NCBI RefSeq assembly: GCF_014644535.1
Contig: NZ_BMKW01000006.1
Coordinates: 124,001-188,000 of the forward strand
Source of the DNA: Neoroseomonas lacus
Lineage (GTDB): Bacteria > Pseudomonadota > Alphaproteobacteria > Acetobacterales > Acetobacteraceae
DNA: 64,000 nucleotides
Direction of reading: 5' to 3'
Below are positions 43,686 to 51,424 of this stretch, piece by piece (within the stretch, counting starts at the first letter, position 1; each line of letters starts with the position of its first letter). The notes beneath the pieces are model-generated. The model searched no databases. It had not been told where the DNA came from and saw only the letters and a list, made by a program, of their open reading frames with translations. The position numbers and the translations under genes are program-made.

Positions 43686-44332
43686 GCGAGGCGACGAGCG
43701 AACGTGCCTTCGGCCGCATCCGCGCCGATATCCTGCGCGGGGTCCTCGCGCCCGGCCGCAAGCTCACGTTGGACCGGCTGCGCGAAACATACGGCGTCGG
43801 CCTCAGCACCCTGCGCGAGAGCCTGAGTCGCCTCGTCGCGGAACGCCTGGTCGTCGCCGAGGGCCAGCGCGGCTTTGAGGTCGCGGGCTTCTCCGAGACG
43901 GAGCTGCGCGAAGTGGCCGAGCTTCGCCTGCTGCTGGAAGGCCACGCGCTGGAACACGCCTTCCGCGCTGGCGATGTGGAGTGGGAAGCCGGCGTCGTCG
44001 CCGCCCATCACAAGCTGTCCCAGATGCAGGATCGCCTCGCCGCCGGCGATGCCGTCGCGTTGGAACCCTGGCGCCACTTCGACGCGGAGTTCCACCAGAC
44101 GCTGATCTCGGCCTGCGGGTCGCGCATGCTGATGGCGACGCATGCGAGCATCTTCGACCGCTATTCGCGCTACCAGAACCTCGCCCTCGGTTTCCGCGGG
44201 GAGATCGCGGTGCGTGAGCATCGCGACCTGTGCGACGCGGCGATCCGGCGGGACGCCATGGCGGCGCGGGAGATCCTCGCCGCCCATATCTGCGGCGGCG
44301 TTGAGCATGCTCTCGCGAGCGGCGGCTTCTGA
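43682..44332 (+). CDS. GntR-family regulator, FCD effector domain (second of a tandem pair)
   Basis: 216 residues, GTG start overlapping the preceding stop by 4 nt. Helix-turn-helix GLSTLRESLSRLVAERLVVA, FCD domain with HFDAEFHQTLISACGS and REHRDLCDAAI. Coupled translation with its paralogue suggests a heteromeric or backup regulator for the TRAP/AroQ-like operon. Shorter by about 30 residues, mostly because it lacks the first protein's N- and C-terminal tails. Confidence 0.9.
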   Translation: MSEATSERAFGRIRADILRGVLAPGRKLTLDRLRETYGVGLSTLRESLSRLVAERLVVAEGQRGFEVAGFSETELREVAELRLLLEGHALEHAFRAGDVEWEAGVVAAHHKLSQMQDRLAAGDAVALEPWRHFDAEFHQTLISACGSRMLMATHASIFDRYSRYQNLALGFRGEIAVREHRDLCDAAIRRDAMAAREILAAHICGGVEHALASGGF

Positions 44333-44464
44333 CACCGTCTCAAGTGGGGCTCTGAGCCATCTCCGAGACGTGACGAAGCGTGCGTGCGGCATCGGGCGCC
44401 ATGCCGCCACTGCCAACGCTCGGTGCTCGCGACCGTCGGTATCCACATCTTCGTGCCCGCGAAC

Positions 44465-44484
44465 GCCGGATTCAAACCTCCGGC
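44465..44484 (+). terminator. Hairpin downstream of the GntR pair
   Basis: GCCGGA / TCCGGC stem with an 8-nt loop followed by TTGCTT. Weak, about 130 nt after the second GntR stop. The 240 nt from 44333 to 44572 otherwise show nothing I recognise. Confidence 0.3.
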
Positions 44485-44572
44485 TTGCTTGGCGCCGTGC
44501 CGCAGGCACACCTCTCGCGTGATGCCGATCTCCCGGCGGGCCGCATCCGCGGCCTCGGCGTGAGTCGCAGCC

Positions 44573-44820
44573 TCATGCCGTTGGTACGAGGAGGCGAAGC
44601 GCCCCTGCCGCCTGGACCACAGCCACGCCGCCGCCATCGAGGGTGCGGGGGTTCAGCGCTCACGCGGTGCGCGGCAGCGCGGTCGCCGGCCGGCAGTGGG
44701 CGACGTCGGCGATCCAGAGCGCCGGCCCCAGCGGCGGCGCGGGCAGCGACATGCCGGGGCGCCCGGCCAAGGTCATCAGTTCGATGTTTGCTCCGGCGGC
44801 CACGCAGCCGCCGGGGCTCG
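44573..44820 (-). pseudogene. aroE-type shikimate/quinate dehydrogenase relic (C-terminal part, nonsense mutation)
   Basis: In the frame ending at 44573 the sequence reads GPALWIADVAHCRPATALPR then TA, stop (TGA 44660-44662), then ALNPRTLDGGGVAVVQAAGA and LRLL before a second stop. It aligns with RPALWVADIVYFPLQTEFLR and ALDGGGMAVFQAVGAFRLFT of the intact dehydrogenase at 49369. The first TGA fits a CGA arginine codon changed by one C-to-T step. The N-terminal two thirds are missing. It starts at the quiC 3' end, as if aroE once followed quiC in the operon. Confidence 0.75.
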
Positions 44821-44822
44821 GA

Positions 44823-46718
44823 TCATTCTGCAGACGAGGTCCGGTCGACGCCCGGCCGCGCGTCCCTGCGCTGGGCCGCCATGCGTACCGGTGCATTCAC
44901 CGCACCAAAGCCGGTGTAGCCACCATCGCGTTCGGCAACTTCGAGGAAGATCCGATCCCGGAACTGCCGCGTATAGGCGTGCCGGAAGACCCCACCCGCA
45001 GCGTCACGATCATACAGCAGATGCCGCCGCTGCAATGCGAGCAGTTCCGCATCCTCGAGACCAAGGCGTGCGGCGAGGTCCTCGTAGTAGTTCTCGGGGA
45101 TGTCGAGGAGCGGTGCGCCACGCGCGGCCGCCAAATCCACCGCCGTCGCCACGTCCGCGACGGCGAAGGCGATGTGGTGCATGCCCGCGCCGGCGAGGGC
45201 GGAGACAAAGCGCCCGGTTCCTGTGCGCGTGCTCTCGGAGACGCTCAATGGGAGCCGCACACTGCCGTTTGGCGCCACGAAGGCGCGCGACCGTACCAGG
45301 CCATAGGGATCCGGCAGCTCCCATAACGTCTCCGCCTGGAGGCCGAGCAGCGTGCGATAGAAAAGCACGAAGCTATCCATCATGCCCGGCGCGACCGCCT
45401 CGGCGGCGTGGTCCACGCCAAGCAATGGCGCAGGGCTGTCCTCGACCGGTGATACGCTGAAATCGTCCTCCCAGATTGGCCGTGCGCCCTGCGCGGGGTC
45501 CTCGACCAGATAGACCAGCGTGCCGTCCGGCTGACGGACCGCGGGGATGTGTCGCTCACCCTCACCGATCCGTTCGCGCCAGACCGGGTATTGCAGGGCT
45601 TCGGCCCGTGCGACCACGCGCTCCGGGTCGTCGACGCGCAACGCCATGGCGCAGACGGTGGGACCGAGCTGTTCGAATCGCTCGGCCGCCGCACTGTCCG
45701 GCTCCGCATTCAGGACCAGGTTTGCCGCGCCGTTGCGCCACAGCTCCACATCCTTGGAGCGGTGCAGGCCCGCCCGCGCGAAGCCGAGGCCTCCGAGAAA
45801 CCGTCCGAGTTCCTCGCGTGCCGCTGCATCGACCGCGAACTCCACGAACTCGATACCGCCGAGGGTCGGCAGCCGCGGGAGTTGAACGCGGCCGACCTGT
45901 TCCTCGAGCCAGAGCAGGCTGCGCAGCCCGTCACGGGCGGTGCGCCGCGACGGCGCACCGCGGAACTCATCGTTGAACACCTCGAGCGACAGGGTGCCGG
46001 CCCATCCGGCCTTCAGCAGGTCCTGCAGGAAGCGCGTGACGTCAAGCTCACCCTGCCCCGGGAAGAGCCGGTGATGCCGGCTCCAGCTCAGCGGATCCAT
46101 GGCAAGGCGCGGCGCATCGGCCAGTTGCAGGAAGAAGACCTTCTCCGGCGGCACCGTTCCCGCAAGGCCCGACAGATCGTCACCAAGGGCGAGCGTGTGG
46201 AAGCTGTCGAGGCAAAGGCCGAGCGCCGGATGATCGGCGATGCGTATGATCTCCCAGGCCTGTCGCCATCGCTTCACGTGGCGCCCCCAGGCGAGCGCCT
46301 CGTAGCAGACACGCAGCCCGCGCCTGGCGGCGCGCTCGGCCATGTCGTGCAAATCGGCCGCGGCGCGCGCCGGGTCATCGAGCGCGCCCGGCTGGACATT
46401 GGAGCAGACGAGAACGAGGTCGGTGCCGAGCGCCTGCATGGTGTCGAACTTGCGTTCGGCGCGATCGAGATTCCGCGTCCGCTGCGGCTCGGGCATCGCC
46501 TCGAAGTCGCGGAAGGGCTGGAAGATGGAGATGCCGAGGTCGAGGTCCTCGCACGCCCGCCGCACATCCGCGGGCGTGCCGTCGAAGGTGAGCAGGTCGT
46601 TCTCGAAGATCTCGACGGACTGGAAGCCTGCCGCCGACGCAGCCTCTAGCTTGTCGGGCAGGGCGCCCGACAGGCAGACGGTGGCGATGGACTTGGGCAG
46701 CCGCGCCAGTTCGGTCAT
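44823..46718 (-). CDS. quiC: 3-dehydroshikimate dehydratase QuiC, two-domain form
   Basis: 631-residue enzyme turning 3-dehydroshikimate into protocatechuate. Residues 1-275 are an AP-endonuclease-like TIM barrel with four metal ligands: Glu140 (VCYEALAWG), Asp171 (LCLDSFH), Gln198 (FFLQLADA) and Glu246 (LSLEVFND). The C-terminal part (about 285-600) is a vicinal-oxygen-chelate/HPPD-like domain with His437 (GVDHAAE), His515 (MHHIAFAV) and Glu593 (IFLEVAERDGG). This matches the QuiC1 architecture, in which the second domain's role is unsettled. GGAGG precedes ATG 46718. It is 11 nt downstream of pcaG, forming a direct pathway operon. Confidence 0.92.
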   Translation of the reverse strand: MTELARLPKSIATVCLSGALPDKLEAASAAGFQSVEIFENDLLTFDGTPADVRRACEDLDLGISIFQPFRDFEAMPEPQRTRNLDRAERKFDTMQALGTDLVLVCSNVQPGALDDPARAAADLHDMAERAARRGLRVCYEALAWGRHVKRWRQAWEIIRIADHPALGLCLDSFHTLALGDDLSGLAGTVPPEKVFFLQLADAPRLAMDPLSWSRHHRLFPGQGELDVTRFLQDLLKAGWAGTLSLEVFNDEFRGAPSRRTARDGLRSLLWLEEQVGRVQLPRLPTLGGIEFVEFAVDAAAREELGRFLGGLGFARAGLHRSKDVELWRNGAANLVLNAEPDSAAAERFEQLGPTVCAMALRVDDPERVVARAEALQYPVWRERIGEGERHIPAVRQPDGTLVYLVEDPAQGARPIWEDDFSVSPVEDSPAPLLGVDHAAEAVAPGMMDSFVLFYRTLLGLQAETLWELPDPYGLVRSRAFVAPNGSVRLPLSVSESTRTGTGRFVSALAGAGMHHIAFAVADVATAVDLAAARGAPLLDIPENYYEDLAARLGLEDAELLALQRRHLLYDRDAAGGVFRHAYTRQFRDRIFLEVAERDGGYTGFGAVNAPVRMAAQRRDARPGVDRTSSAE

Positions 46719-46729
46719 GGCATCCTCCG

Positions 46730-47365
46730 TCAGACGTCGAAGAAGACGGTCTCGCCTTCGCCCTGCAGGCGAATATCGAAGGTGTAGACCGGGCGACCCT
46801 CGCGCAGGGCGTGTGACGCGATCAGCGTCTTCCGGCGGTCCGGCTGTTCGATGACGCGCAGCACCGGGTCCTCCGCATTCGCGGTCGCCTCGTCGCCAAA
46901 ATAGAGGCGGGTGGCGAGGCCGAGATTGATGCCGCGCGAGACGATCCAGACATTGATATGCGGTGCCATGCGATGATGGCCGCTGCGGCCGGCGATGCGG
47001 CCGGGCTTGATCGTCTCGAAGCACCAGAGGCCGCTCTCGAAGTCGGTCCCGGTACGGCCCCAGCCGCGGAAGGTTTCGTCACGCGGGCCGTCCTGGCGGT
47101 CGGCGGGATGGTTGAAGCGGCCATGCGTATCCGCCTGCCAGATTTCGACCAGCGCGTCGCGCACCAGGGCGCCGGTGCCGTCGAAGATGCGGCCTTCGAT
47201 GCGGATCCGCTCGCCCTGGGTATCGGGTCCGAGCAGCGTCTCCCCGAGGTTGTTCTCGAAGATGTCGAAGCCGGCCTGCTTCGGGATCAGGCCGATATGC
47301 ACATAGGGGCCAGCCGTCTGGGACGGCGTCTCGGGCAGGTAGCCAAGGGTGTTGTGCGGGATCAT
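46730..47365 (-). CDS. pcaG: Protocatechuate 3,4-dioxygenase alpha subunit
   Basis: 211-residue intradiol dioxygenase subunit. GYLPETPSQTAGPYVHIGL is the signature opening of PcaG, ALVEIWQADTHGRFNHPAD is the intradiol core and HHRMAPHINVWIVSRG the position of the iron ligands in the beta subunit. The alpha subunit itself lacks a functional iron site. Cleaves protocatechuate to beta-carboxymuconate together with PcaH, 4 nt upstream. No pcaB/C/D/IJ downstream genes occur in the window, so the pathway must continue elsewhere. Confidence 0.92.
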   Translation of the reverse strand: MIPHNTLGYLPETPSQTAGPYVHIGLIPKQAGFDIFENNLGETLLGPDTQGERIRIEGRIFDGTGALVRDALVEIWQADTHGRFNHPADRQDGPRDETFRGWGRTGTDFESGLWCFETIKPGRIAGRSGHHRMAPHINVWIVSRGINLGLATRLYFGDEATANAEDPVLRVIEQPDRRKTLIASHALREGRPVYTFDIRLQGEGETVFFDV

Positions 47366-47369
47366 GGCG

Positions 47370-48098
47370 TCAGTTCCCCTGCAGGCGGTTCTCGAACAGC
47401 GTCGAGCGCGTGCCGCGCAGCACGATGTCCCAGCGATAGGCGAGGGTGTGCAGCGGCACGGAGGCGTTCAGGTCGAGCAGCGCCACCAGCCTTTCCTGTG
47501 CCGCGGGATCGGTGACGGTCTGCAGGATGCTGTCGTGGCGGATCAGCGGGTCGCCCTCGAAATACATCTGGGTGATGAGCCGCTGCGCGAAGCCCGAACC
47601 GAATACCGAGAAGTGGATATGCGCGGGGCGCCAGTCGTTCACGCGGTTGCGGTACGGATACGGCCCGGGCTTGACGGTGCGGAAGGCGTAGCGGCCCTCC
47701 GCATCGGTCAGGCAACGGCCGCAGCCGCCGAAATTCGGATCGATCGGCGCGTCGTAATTGTCGTTGCGGTGCCGGTAGCGGCCGGCCGCATTGGCTTGCC
47801 AGAACTCGACCAGCACGCCGGACACCGGGCGCGCACTGCCGTCCAGCACGCGGCCATGGACGATGATGCGTTCGCCGATCGGTGCGCCGTCGGCCTTGGC
47901 GTAGTTGTGCACCAGGTCGTTGTCGAGCGGGCCGAGCTCATGCTGGCCGAAGGCTGGGCCGGTGACCTCCGACAGAGAGTTCTGCAGCGACAGCAGCGGT
48001 CGGTGTGGCGCGCGGAAGACGCTGGTCTTGTAGATCGGCGTCAGCGCCGGCGGGTGGGCGGCGGGGTCGCGCGCGACGAATTCGCTGTCCGCGGTCAT
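47370..48098 (-). CDS. pcaH: Protocatechuate 3,4-dioxygenase beta subunit (catalytic, Fe3+)
   Basis: 242 residues. The PcaH signature DNDLVHNYAKADGAPIGERI ... VLVEFWQANAAGRYRHRNDN precedes iron ligands: a tyrosine in NDNYDAPIDPNF, another in PGPYPYRN and the two histidines in WRPAHIHFSVFG. AGGGAGAA precedes the ATG. Co-transcribed with pcaG and quiC; a Bug gene lies 92 nt upstream on the same strand. Confidence 0.93.
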   Translation of the reverse strand: MTADSEFVARDPAAHPPALTPIYKTSVFRAPHRPLLSLQNSLSEVTGPAFGQHELGPLDNDLVHNYAKADGAPIGERIIVHGRVLDGSARPVSGVLVEFWQANAAGRYRHRNDNYDAPIDPNFGGCGRCLTDAEGRYAFRTVKPGPYPYRNRVNDWRPAHIHFSVFGSGFAQRLITQMYFEGDPLIRHDSILQTVTDPAAQERLVALLDLNASVPLHTLAYRWDIVLRGTRSTLFENRLQGN

Positions 48099-48190
48099 GG
48101 TCGTTCTCCCTTCTTCAGCCAAAGGCCGCGAGGCCGAGCATCTCCCGCGCCTGGCGGGCGGCGGCGTGTCGCCCCCGGCGCCACGGCGCG

Positions 48191-49198
48191 TCATTCCCCA
48201 GTGATGCCGCGGGTACGGATCAGCTCGCCCCACTTCGCGCTCTCGGCACGGAAATAGGCGGGCCACTGCTCCGGCGTGCCGGGCGTCGGGAAGATCGAGT
48301 TCTGGCGCAGGCGCTCCAGCACCTCGGGGTTGCGCATCACCGCATCCTTGGCTGTGGCGAGGCGTGCGATGATCGGCGCCGGCGTGCCGGTGGGGGCGAG
48401 AAGCGCGAAGTTACTGGTTGCCTCGAAGCCGGGGAAGCCGCTCTCAGCGATGGTCGGGACGGTGGGCGCGAGCGGGTTGCGCTCCGGCGTGCTGACGCCG
48501 ATCGCCAGGATCTGGCCGGCCTGCATCATCGGCAGCGCGGTCACGCCGTCGACCATGGCGACCTGCACCTCATTGGTGATCAGGGCCTGCACCGCCGGCG
48601 CGCCGCCGCGATAGGTGACGTTCTCGATCTGGATGTCGGCGCTGCGCAGGAACAGCTCGGTCGCCAGATGCGCCGAGGAGCCGGCGCCGGACGAGGCATA
48701 GGACATGCGCCCCGGCGCTTCCTTCGCCTTGGATACGAGTTCCGCGATGGTCCGCACGCCGATCGTCGGGTTCACGCAGAGGAAGATAGGCGAAACGGCG
48801 ACGCGGCCGATGCCCACGAAAGCGGTGTCGTCGTCATAGCCGCGGTTCGGGAAAAGGTGGCGCGACATTGCGTAGGTCGAGTTCACGCCGAGCAGCAGCG
48901 TGTAGCCGTCCGGACGGGCCCGCGCGACCGAGGCATGGCCGACCGTGCCCGAGGCGCCCGGGCGGTTGTCGACCACGACGCTGCCGTTCAGCTCGCGCGA
49001 CAGGGCCTGCGCCACGACGCGGGCGACGAAGTCAGTGGACCCGCCAGGTGCCCAGGCGACGACGATGGTGACGGGGCGCGTACCCGGATAGGCCGGCGCG
49101 CCCTGCGCGCGCACCGGGCGTGGGCGGAGGCCGCTGCCGGCCGCGCCGGCAAGCAGAGTGAGGGCCCCGAGGCCGAGGCGACGACGATCGAGCGACAT
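48191..49198 (-). CDS. Bug/TctC-family solute-binding protein of the quinate/shikimate operon
   Basis: 335-residue periplasmic protein with signal SLDRRRLGLGALTLLAGAAG ... RPVRAQG. Marks: RPVTIVVAWAPGGSTDFVAR, VVVDNRPGASGTVGHASVAR and YRGGAPAVQALI. First gene of the minus-strand operon leading to pcaH, pcaG and quiC, and divergent from the dehydrogenase gene. Probably captures quinate, shikimate or an aromatic acid; that is context inference only. GGGAGC lies upstream of the ATG. Confidence 0.88.
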   Translation of the reverse strand: MSLDRRRLGLGALTLLAGAAGSGLRPRPVRAQGAPAYPGTRPVTIVVAWAPGGSTDFVARVVAQALSRELNGSVVVDNRPGASGTVGHASVARARPDGYTLLLGVNSTYAMSRHLFPNRGYDDDTAFVGIGRVAVSPIFLCVNPTIGVRTIAELVSKAKEAPGRMSYASSGAGSSAHLATELFLRSADIQIENVTYRGGAPAVQALITNEVQVAMVDGVTALPMMQAGQILAIGVSTPERNPLAPTVPTIAESGFPGFEATSNFALLAPTGTPAPIIARLATAKDAVMRNPEVLERLRQNSIFPTPGTPEQWPAYFRAESAKWGELIRTRGITGE

Positions 49199-49274
49199 TT
49201 TCGCTGCTCCCTGGACAATTTCCCTGCGCGGCCCTCGGCGTGATTGCCCGCCTGTGGTTCCGCGTTGACGTGTA

Positions 49275-49290
49275 TGTACTAGTTAGTACA
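49275..49290. promoter_or_regulatory. Perfect palindrome TGTACTA-GT-TAGTACA, probable TetR operator
   Basis: A 16-nt dyad with seven-base arms in the 170-nt divergent space between the Bug gene start (49198) and the dehydrogenase start (49369). It is in the AT-rich part where promoters must lie. Both divergent transcripts serve one pathway, and a TetR gene lies just after the dehydrogenase. This is the strongest operator-like site in the window. Confidence 0.7.
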
Positions 49291-49368
49291 AAATGGCGTC
49301 AAGCGGAATCATCGCCCCGCCGGAGAACGCCATCTCCGGTGGCAGGACTGGCCAGGAGGAACGCCTAC

Positions 49369-50262
49369 ATGACCCTTTGGGACCGATGCCCCGCCTTCCT
49401 TGCGGGCTTGATCGGCCGCGGGATCGCCGGTTCCCGCACCCCGGCGATGCATGAGCGCGAAGGGGCCGAATGCGGGCTGCGCCTGATCTACCGGCGGATC
49501 GACCTCGAGGTGCTGAGGCTCGGCCCCGAGGCGCTGCCCGAGCTGCTGCGGGCCGCCGAATGGATGGGTTTCGCCGGCCTCAACATCACCTACCCCTGCA
49601 AGCAAGCAGTCGTGCCGCTGCTCGATGAGCTGTCGGCGGACGCCCAAGCGCTCGGTGCGGTGAACACCGTGGTCCTGAAGGATGGCCGGCGCATCGGACA
49701 CAACACGGACCTGACCGGCTTCGCCGAGGCCTTCCGCCGCGGCCTGCCCGGAGCGGCGCGGGATCGTGTGGTTCAGCTGGGCGCCGGCGGTGCGGGGGCG
49801 GCGGTGGCGCATGCCTTGCTGTCGGAGGGCGTCGGCTGCCTGATCCTGGCCGACACGGACGCGGCCCGCGCCGAGGCCCTGGCCGATGACTTGCGCGCCC
49901 GCTTCGGCGTCGATCGCGCCGTGGCCTGCATGGATCTCGCCGCCGCGGTCGCGGGCGCGGATGGCGTGGTGAACTGCACGCCGGTCGGCATGGCCAAGCT
50001 GCCAGGCTCGCCGCTGCCGGTCACGCTCCTCCGGCCCGCGCTCTGGGTGGCGGACATCGTCTACTTTCCGCTCCAGACCGAGTTCCTGCGCGCCGCCCGC
50101 GCCATCGGATGTCGCGCGCTCGACGGTGGTGGCATGGCGGTGTTCCAGGCGGTCGGCGCCTTCCGGCTTTTCACCGGTCTCGAACCGGACGCCGCGCGCA
50201 TGCTGCGCCACTTCGCCGAATTGTCGGCAGCCGAAGCCGCTCAGTCACCAGGGCGGACGTAG
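49369..50262 (+). CDS. Quinate/shikimate dehydrogenase (AroE/YdiB family, NAD-type)
   Basis: 297 residues. N-terminal substrate domain with SRTP (Ser22, Thr24), catalytic Lys78 (NITYPCKQAV) and Asp114 (GHNTDLTGF); Rossmann domain with LGAGGAGAAVAHAL at 137-150. After the second strand it reads LILADTDAARAEALADDL: an acidic residue at the end of the strand, as in Corynebacterium quinate/shikimate dehydrogenase, instead of the NRT arginine pocket of biosynthetic AroE. NAD use and a catabolic role are therefore likely. Ribosome site AGGAGGA set the start. Convergent with TetR, overlapping it by 22 nt. Confidence 0.9.
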   Translation: MTLWDRCPAFLAGLIGRGIAGSRTPAMHEREGAECGLRLIYRRIDLEVLRLGPEALPELLRAAEWMGFAGLNITYPCKQAVVPLLDELSADAQALGAVNTVVLKDGRRIGHNTDLTGFAEAFRRGLPGAARDRVVQLGAGGAGAAVAHALLSEGVGCLILADTDAARAEALADDLRARFGVDRAVACMDLAAAVAGADGVVNCTPVGMAKLPGSPLPVTLLRPALWVADIVYFPLQTEFLRAARAIGCRALDGGGMAVFQAVGAFRLFTGLEPDAARMLRHFAELSAAEAAQSPGRT

Positions 50263-50918
50263 CGCAGGACCGCCTCGGCGATCATTCGCCGGTGAGCGGC
50301 GGCAACCTCGGGAAGCCGTCCGTCCCGGCCGAAGATCGCCCGGAGCGTGTGCCGGTTCGACACGCGGTAGAAGCAGAAGGACGAAATCAGCATATGCAGG
50401 TCCAGGGCATCGAGCCCCGGTCTGAAGGCGCCCTCGCGCTCGCCACGCTGGATGAGGGCGCGGAGCGCGCTGATCACCGCGGCGTTGCGTTCGCGGATGA
50501 CCGGCGAGGCCATGACGTTGCGCCCTTCGTGGATGTTCTCGACGCTGACGAGGCGGACGAATTCGGGATGGGCGGCGTGATGGTCGAAGGTAATCTCAAC
50601 CAGGCGTCGCAACGCCTCGATCGGCGCAAGGCGGTCCAGGTCGAGCGCCGCCTCGGCGTCGCGCATGCCGCCATAGGCGCGCTCGAGGACTGCCGCGTAG
50701 AGCTGCTGCTTGCCACCGAAGTAGTAGTAGATCATGCGCTTGGTCGTACGGGTGCGCGCAGCGATGTCGTCGACGCGGCCGCCGGCAAGGCCCTTTTCGC
50801 TGAACTCCGCGGTCGCGGCGTCGAGGATCTCGAGGCGCGTCCGCTCCGGCGCGCGCGTACGGACGGGCTGCGGCGTGGCGCCAGGTTCCGCCGGGTCGCG
50901 TTGGGGCGCGGAATTCAT
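50241..50918 (-). CDS. TetR/AcrR-family transcriptional regulator
   Basis: 225 residues. Helix-turn-helix at about 25-70 (RTRLEILDAATAEFSEKGLA ... VDDIAARTRTTKRMIYYYFG), then a TetR_C ligand domain (FDHHAAHPEFVRLVSVENIH). Adjacent to the quinate/shikimate module and overlapping its dehydrogenase gene tail-to-tail, so it likely binds the palindrome at 49275 and responds to an aromatic or hydroaromatic acid. Confidence 0.88.
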   Translation of the reverse strand: MNSAPQRDPAEPGATPQPVRTRAPERTRLEILDAATAEFSEKGLAGGRVDDIAARTRTTKRMIYYYFGGKQQLYAAVLERAYGGMRDAEAALDLDRLAPIEALRRLVEITFDHHAAHPEFVRLVSVENIHEGRNVMASPVIRERNAAVISALRALIQRGEREGAFRPGLDALDLHMLISSFCFYRVSNRHTLRAIFGRDGRLPEVAAAHRRMIAEAVLRYVRPGD

Positions 50919-50924
50919 GGTCTA

Positions 50925-50945
50925 TTGAACTCTCTGGTTCGTTCA
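50925..50945. promoter_or_regulatory. TTGAAC/GTTCA dyad upstream of the TetR gene
   Basis: TGAAC-N10-GTTCA (50926-50945 region), starting just before the TetR ATG. Possible own operator. The arms differ from those at 49275, so it may be a separate site or chance. No promoter hexamers stand out in this stretch. Confidence 0.35.
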
Positions 50946-51118
50946 GAATTCCAGTCTAGCCCGCGGTTGGCGAGGGTCCACGAAAAGATGGGCGGCTCGG
51001 CGATGGCCACGCGGGCGCTGGACGTCGGCAATCGTCGCTCCATGGTGCGGCCGCGCCTGGGCGGGGCGGGGCGCGGCGAGACTTGGCGGACCCGAAGCAC
51101 CTCGGGCGTTGAACCGCC

Positions 51119-51340
51119 TCAAAACCCTATCAGGTTGCCGCGGAAGGTCTTGTGCCTGTCGCCCGGCTTGCCCAGACGGCGACGCTGCAGCTCAGCTACC
51201 AGCCCGTCGCGGATCTCCGCGACGTAGCGACGGTCGAAGTCGCCATGGACCAGCCGGAAGCCGTCGCCGCCGACGGCCCGCATCATGCCAGCCACATGGC
51301 CGGGTGTGCCGCTGTCGTCGATGCCGGCGCGGTATGCGGG
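51119..51340 (-). pseudogene. LLM flavin monooxygenase relic (C-terminal about 73 codons)
   Basis: In the frame ending with TGA at 51119-51121 the minus strand reads GTPGHVAGMMRAVGGDGFRL, VHGDFDRRYVAEIRDGLVAE and LQRRRLGKPGDRHKTFRGNL. This is the end of an NtaA/SnaA-type monooxygenase (compare LVPELQRRGLFRTEYSGRTL in the intact one at 57759). The N-terminal 370 or so residues are missing. It sits right after the M24 hydrolase gene on the same strand, as if it had been the last gene of that operon. The bases 50946-51118 and 51341-51424 hold nothing I can identify. Confidence 0.75.
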
Positions 51341-51424
51341 TCCTTGAGCGCTCGAATCATGCTCTCGAGCACGGCGGCCAGCGAAGGGAGCGGTCGGGCC
51401 CGGAAGCTCGTCGAACAGCGGTGG

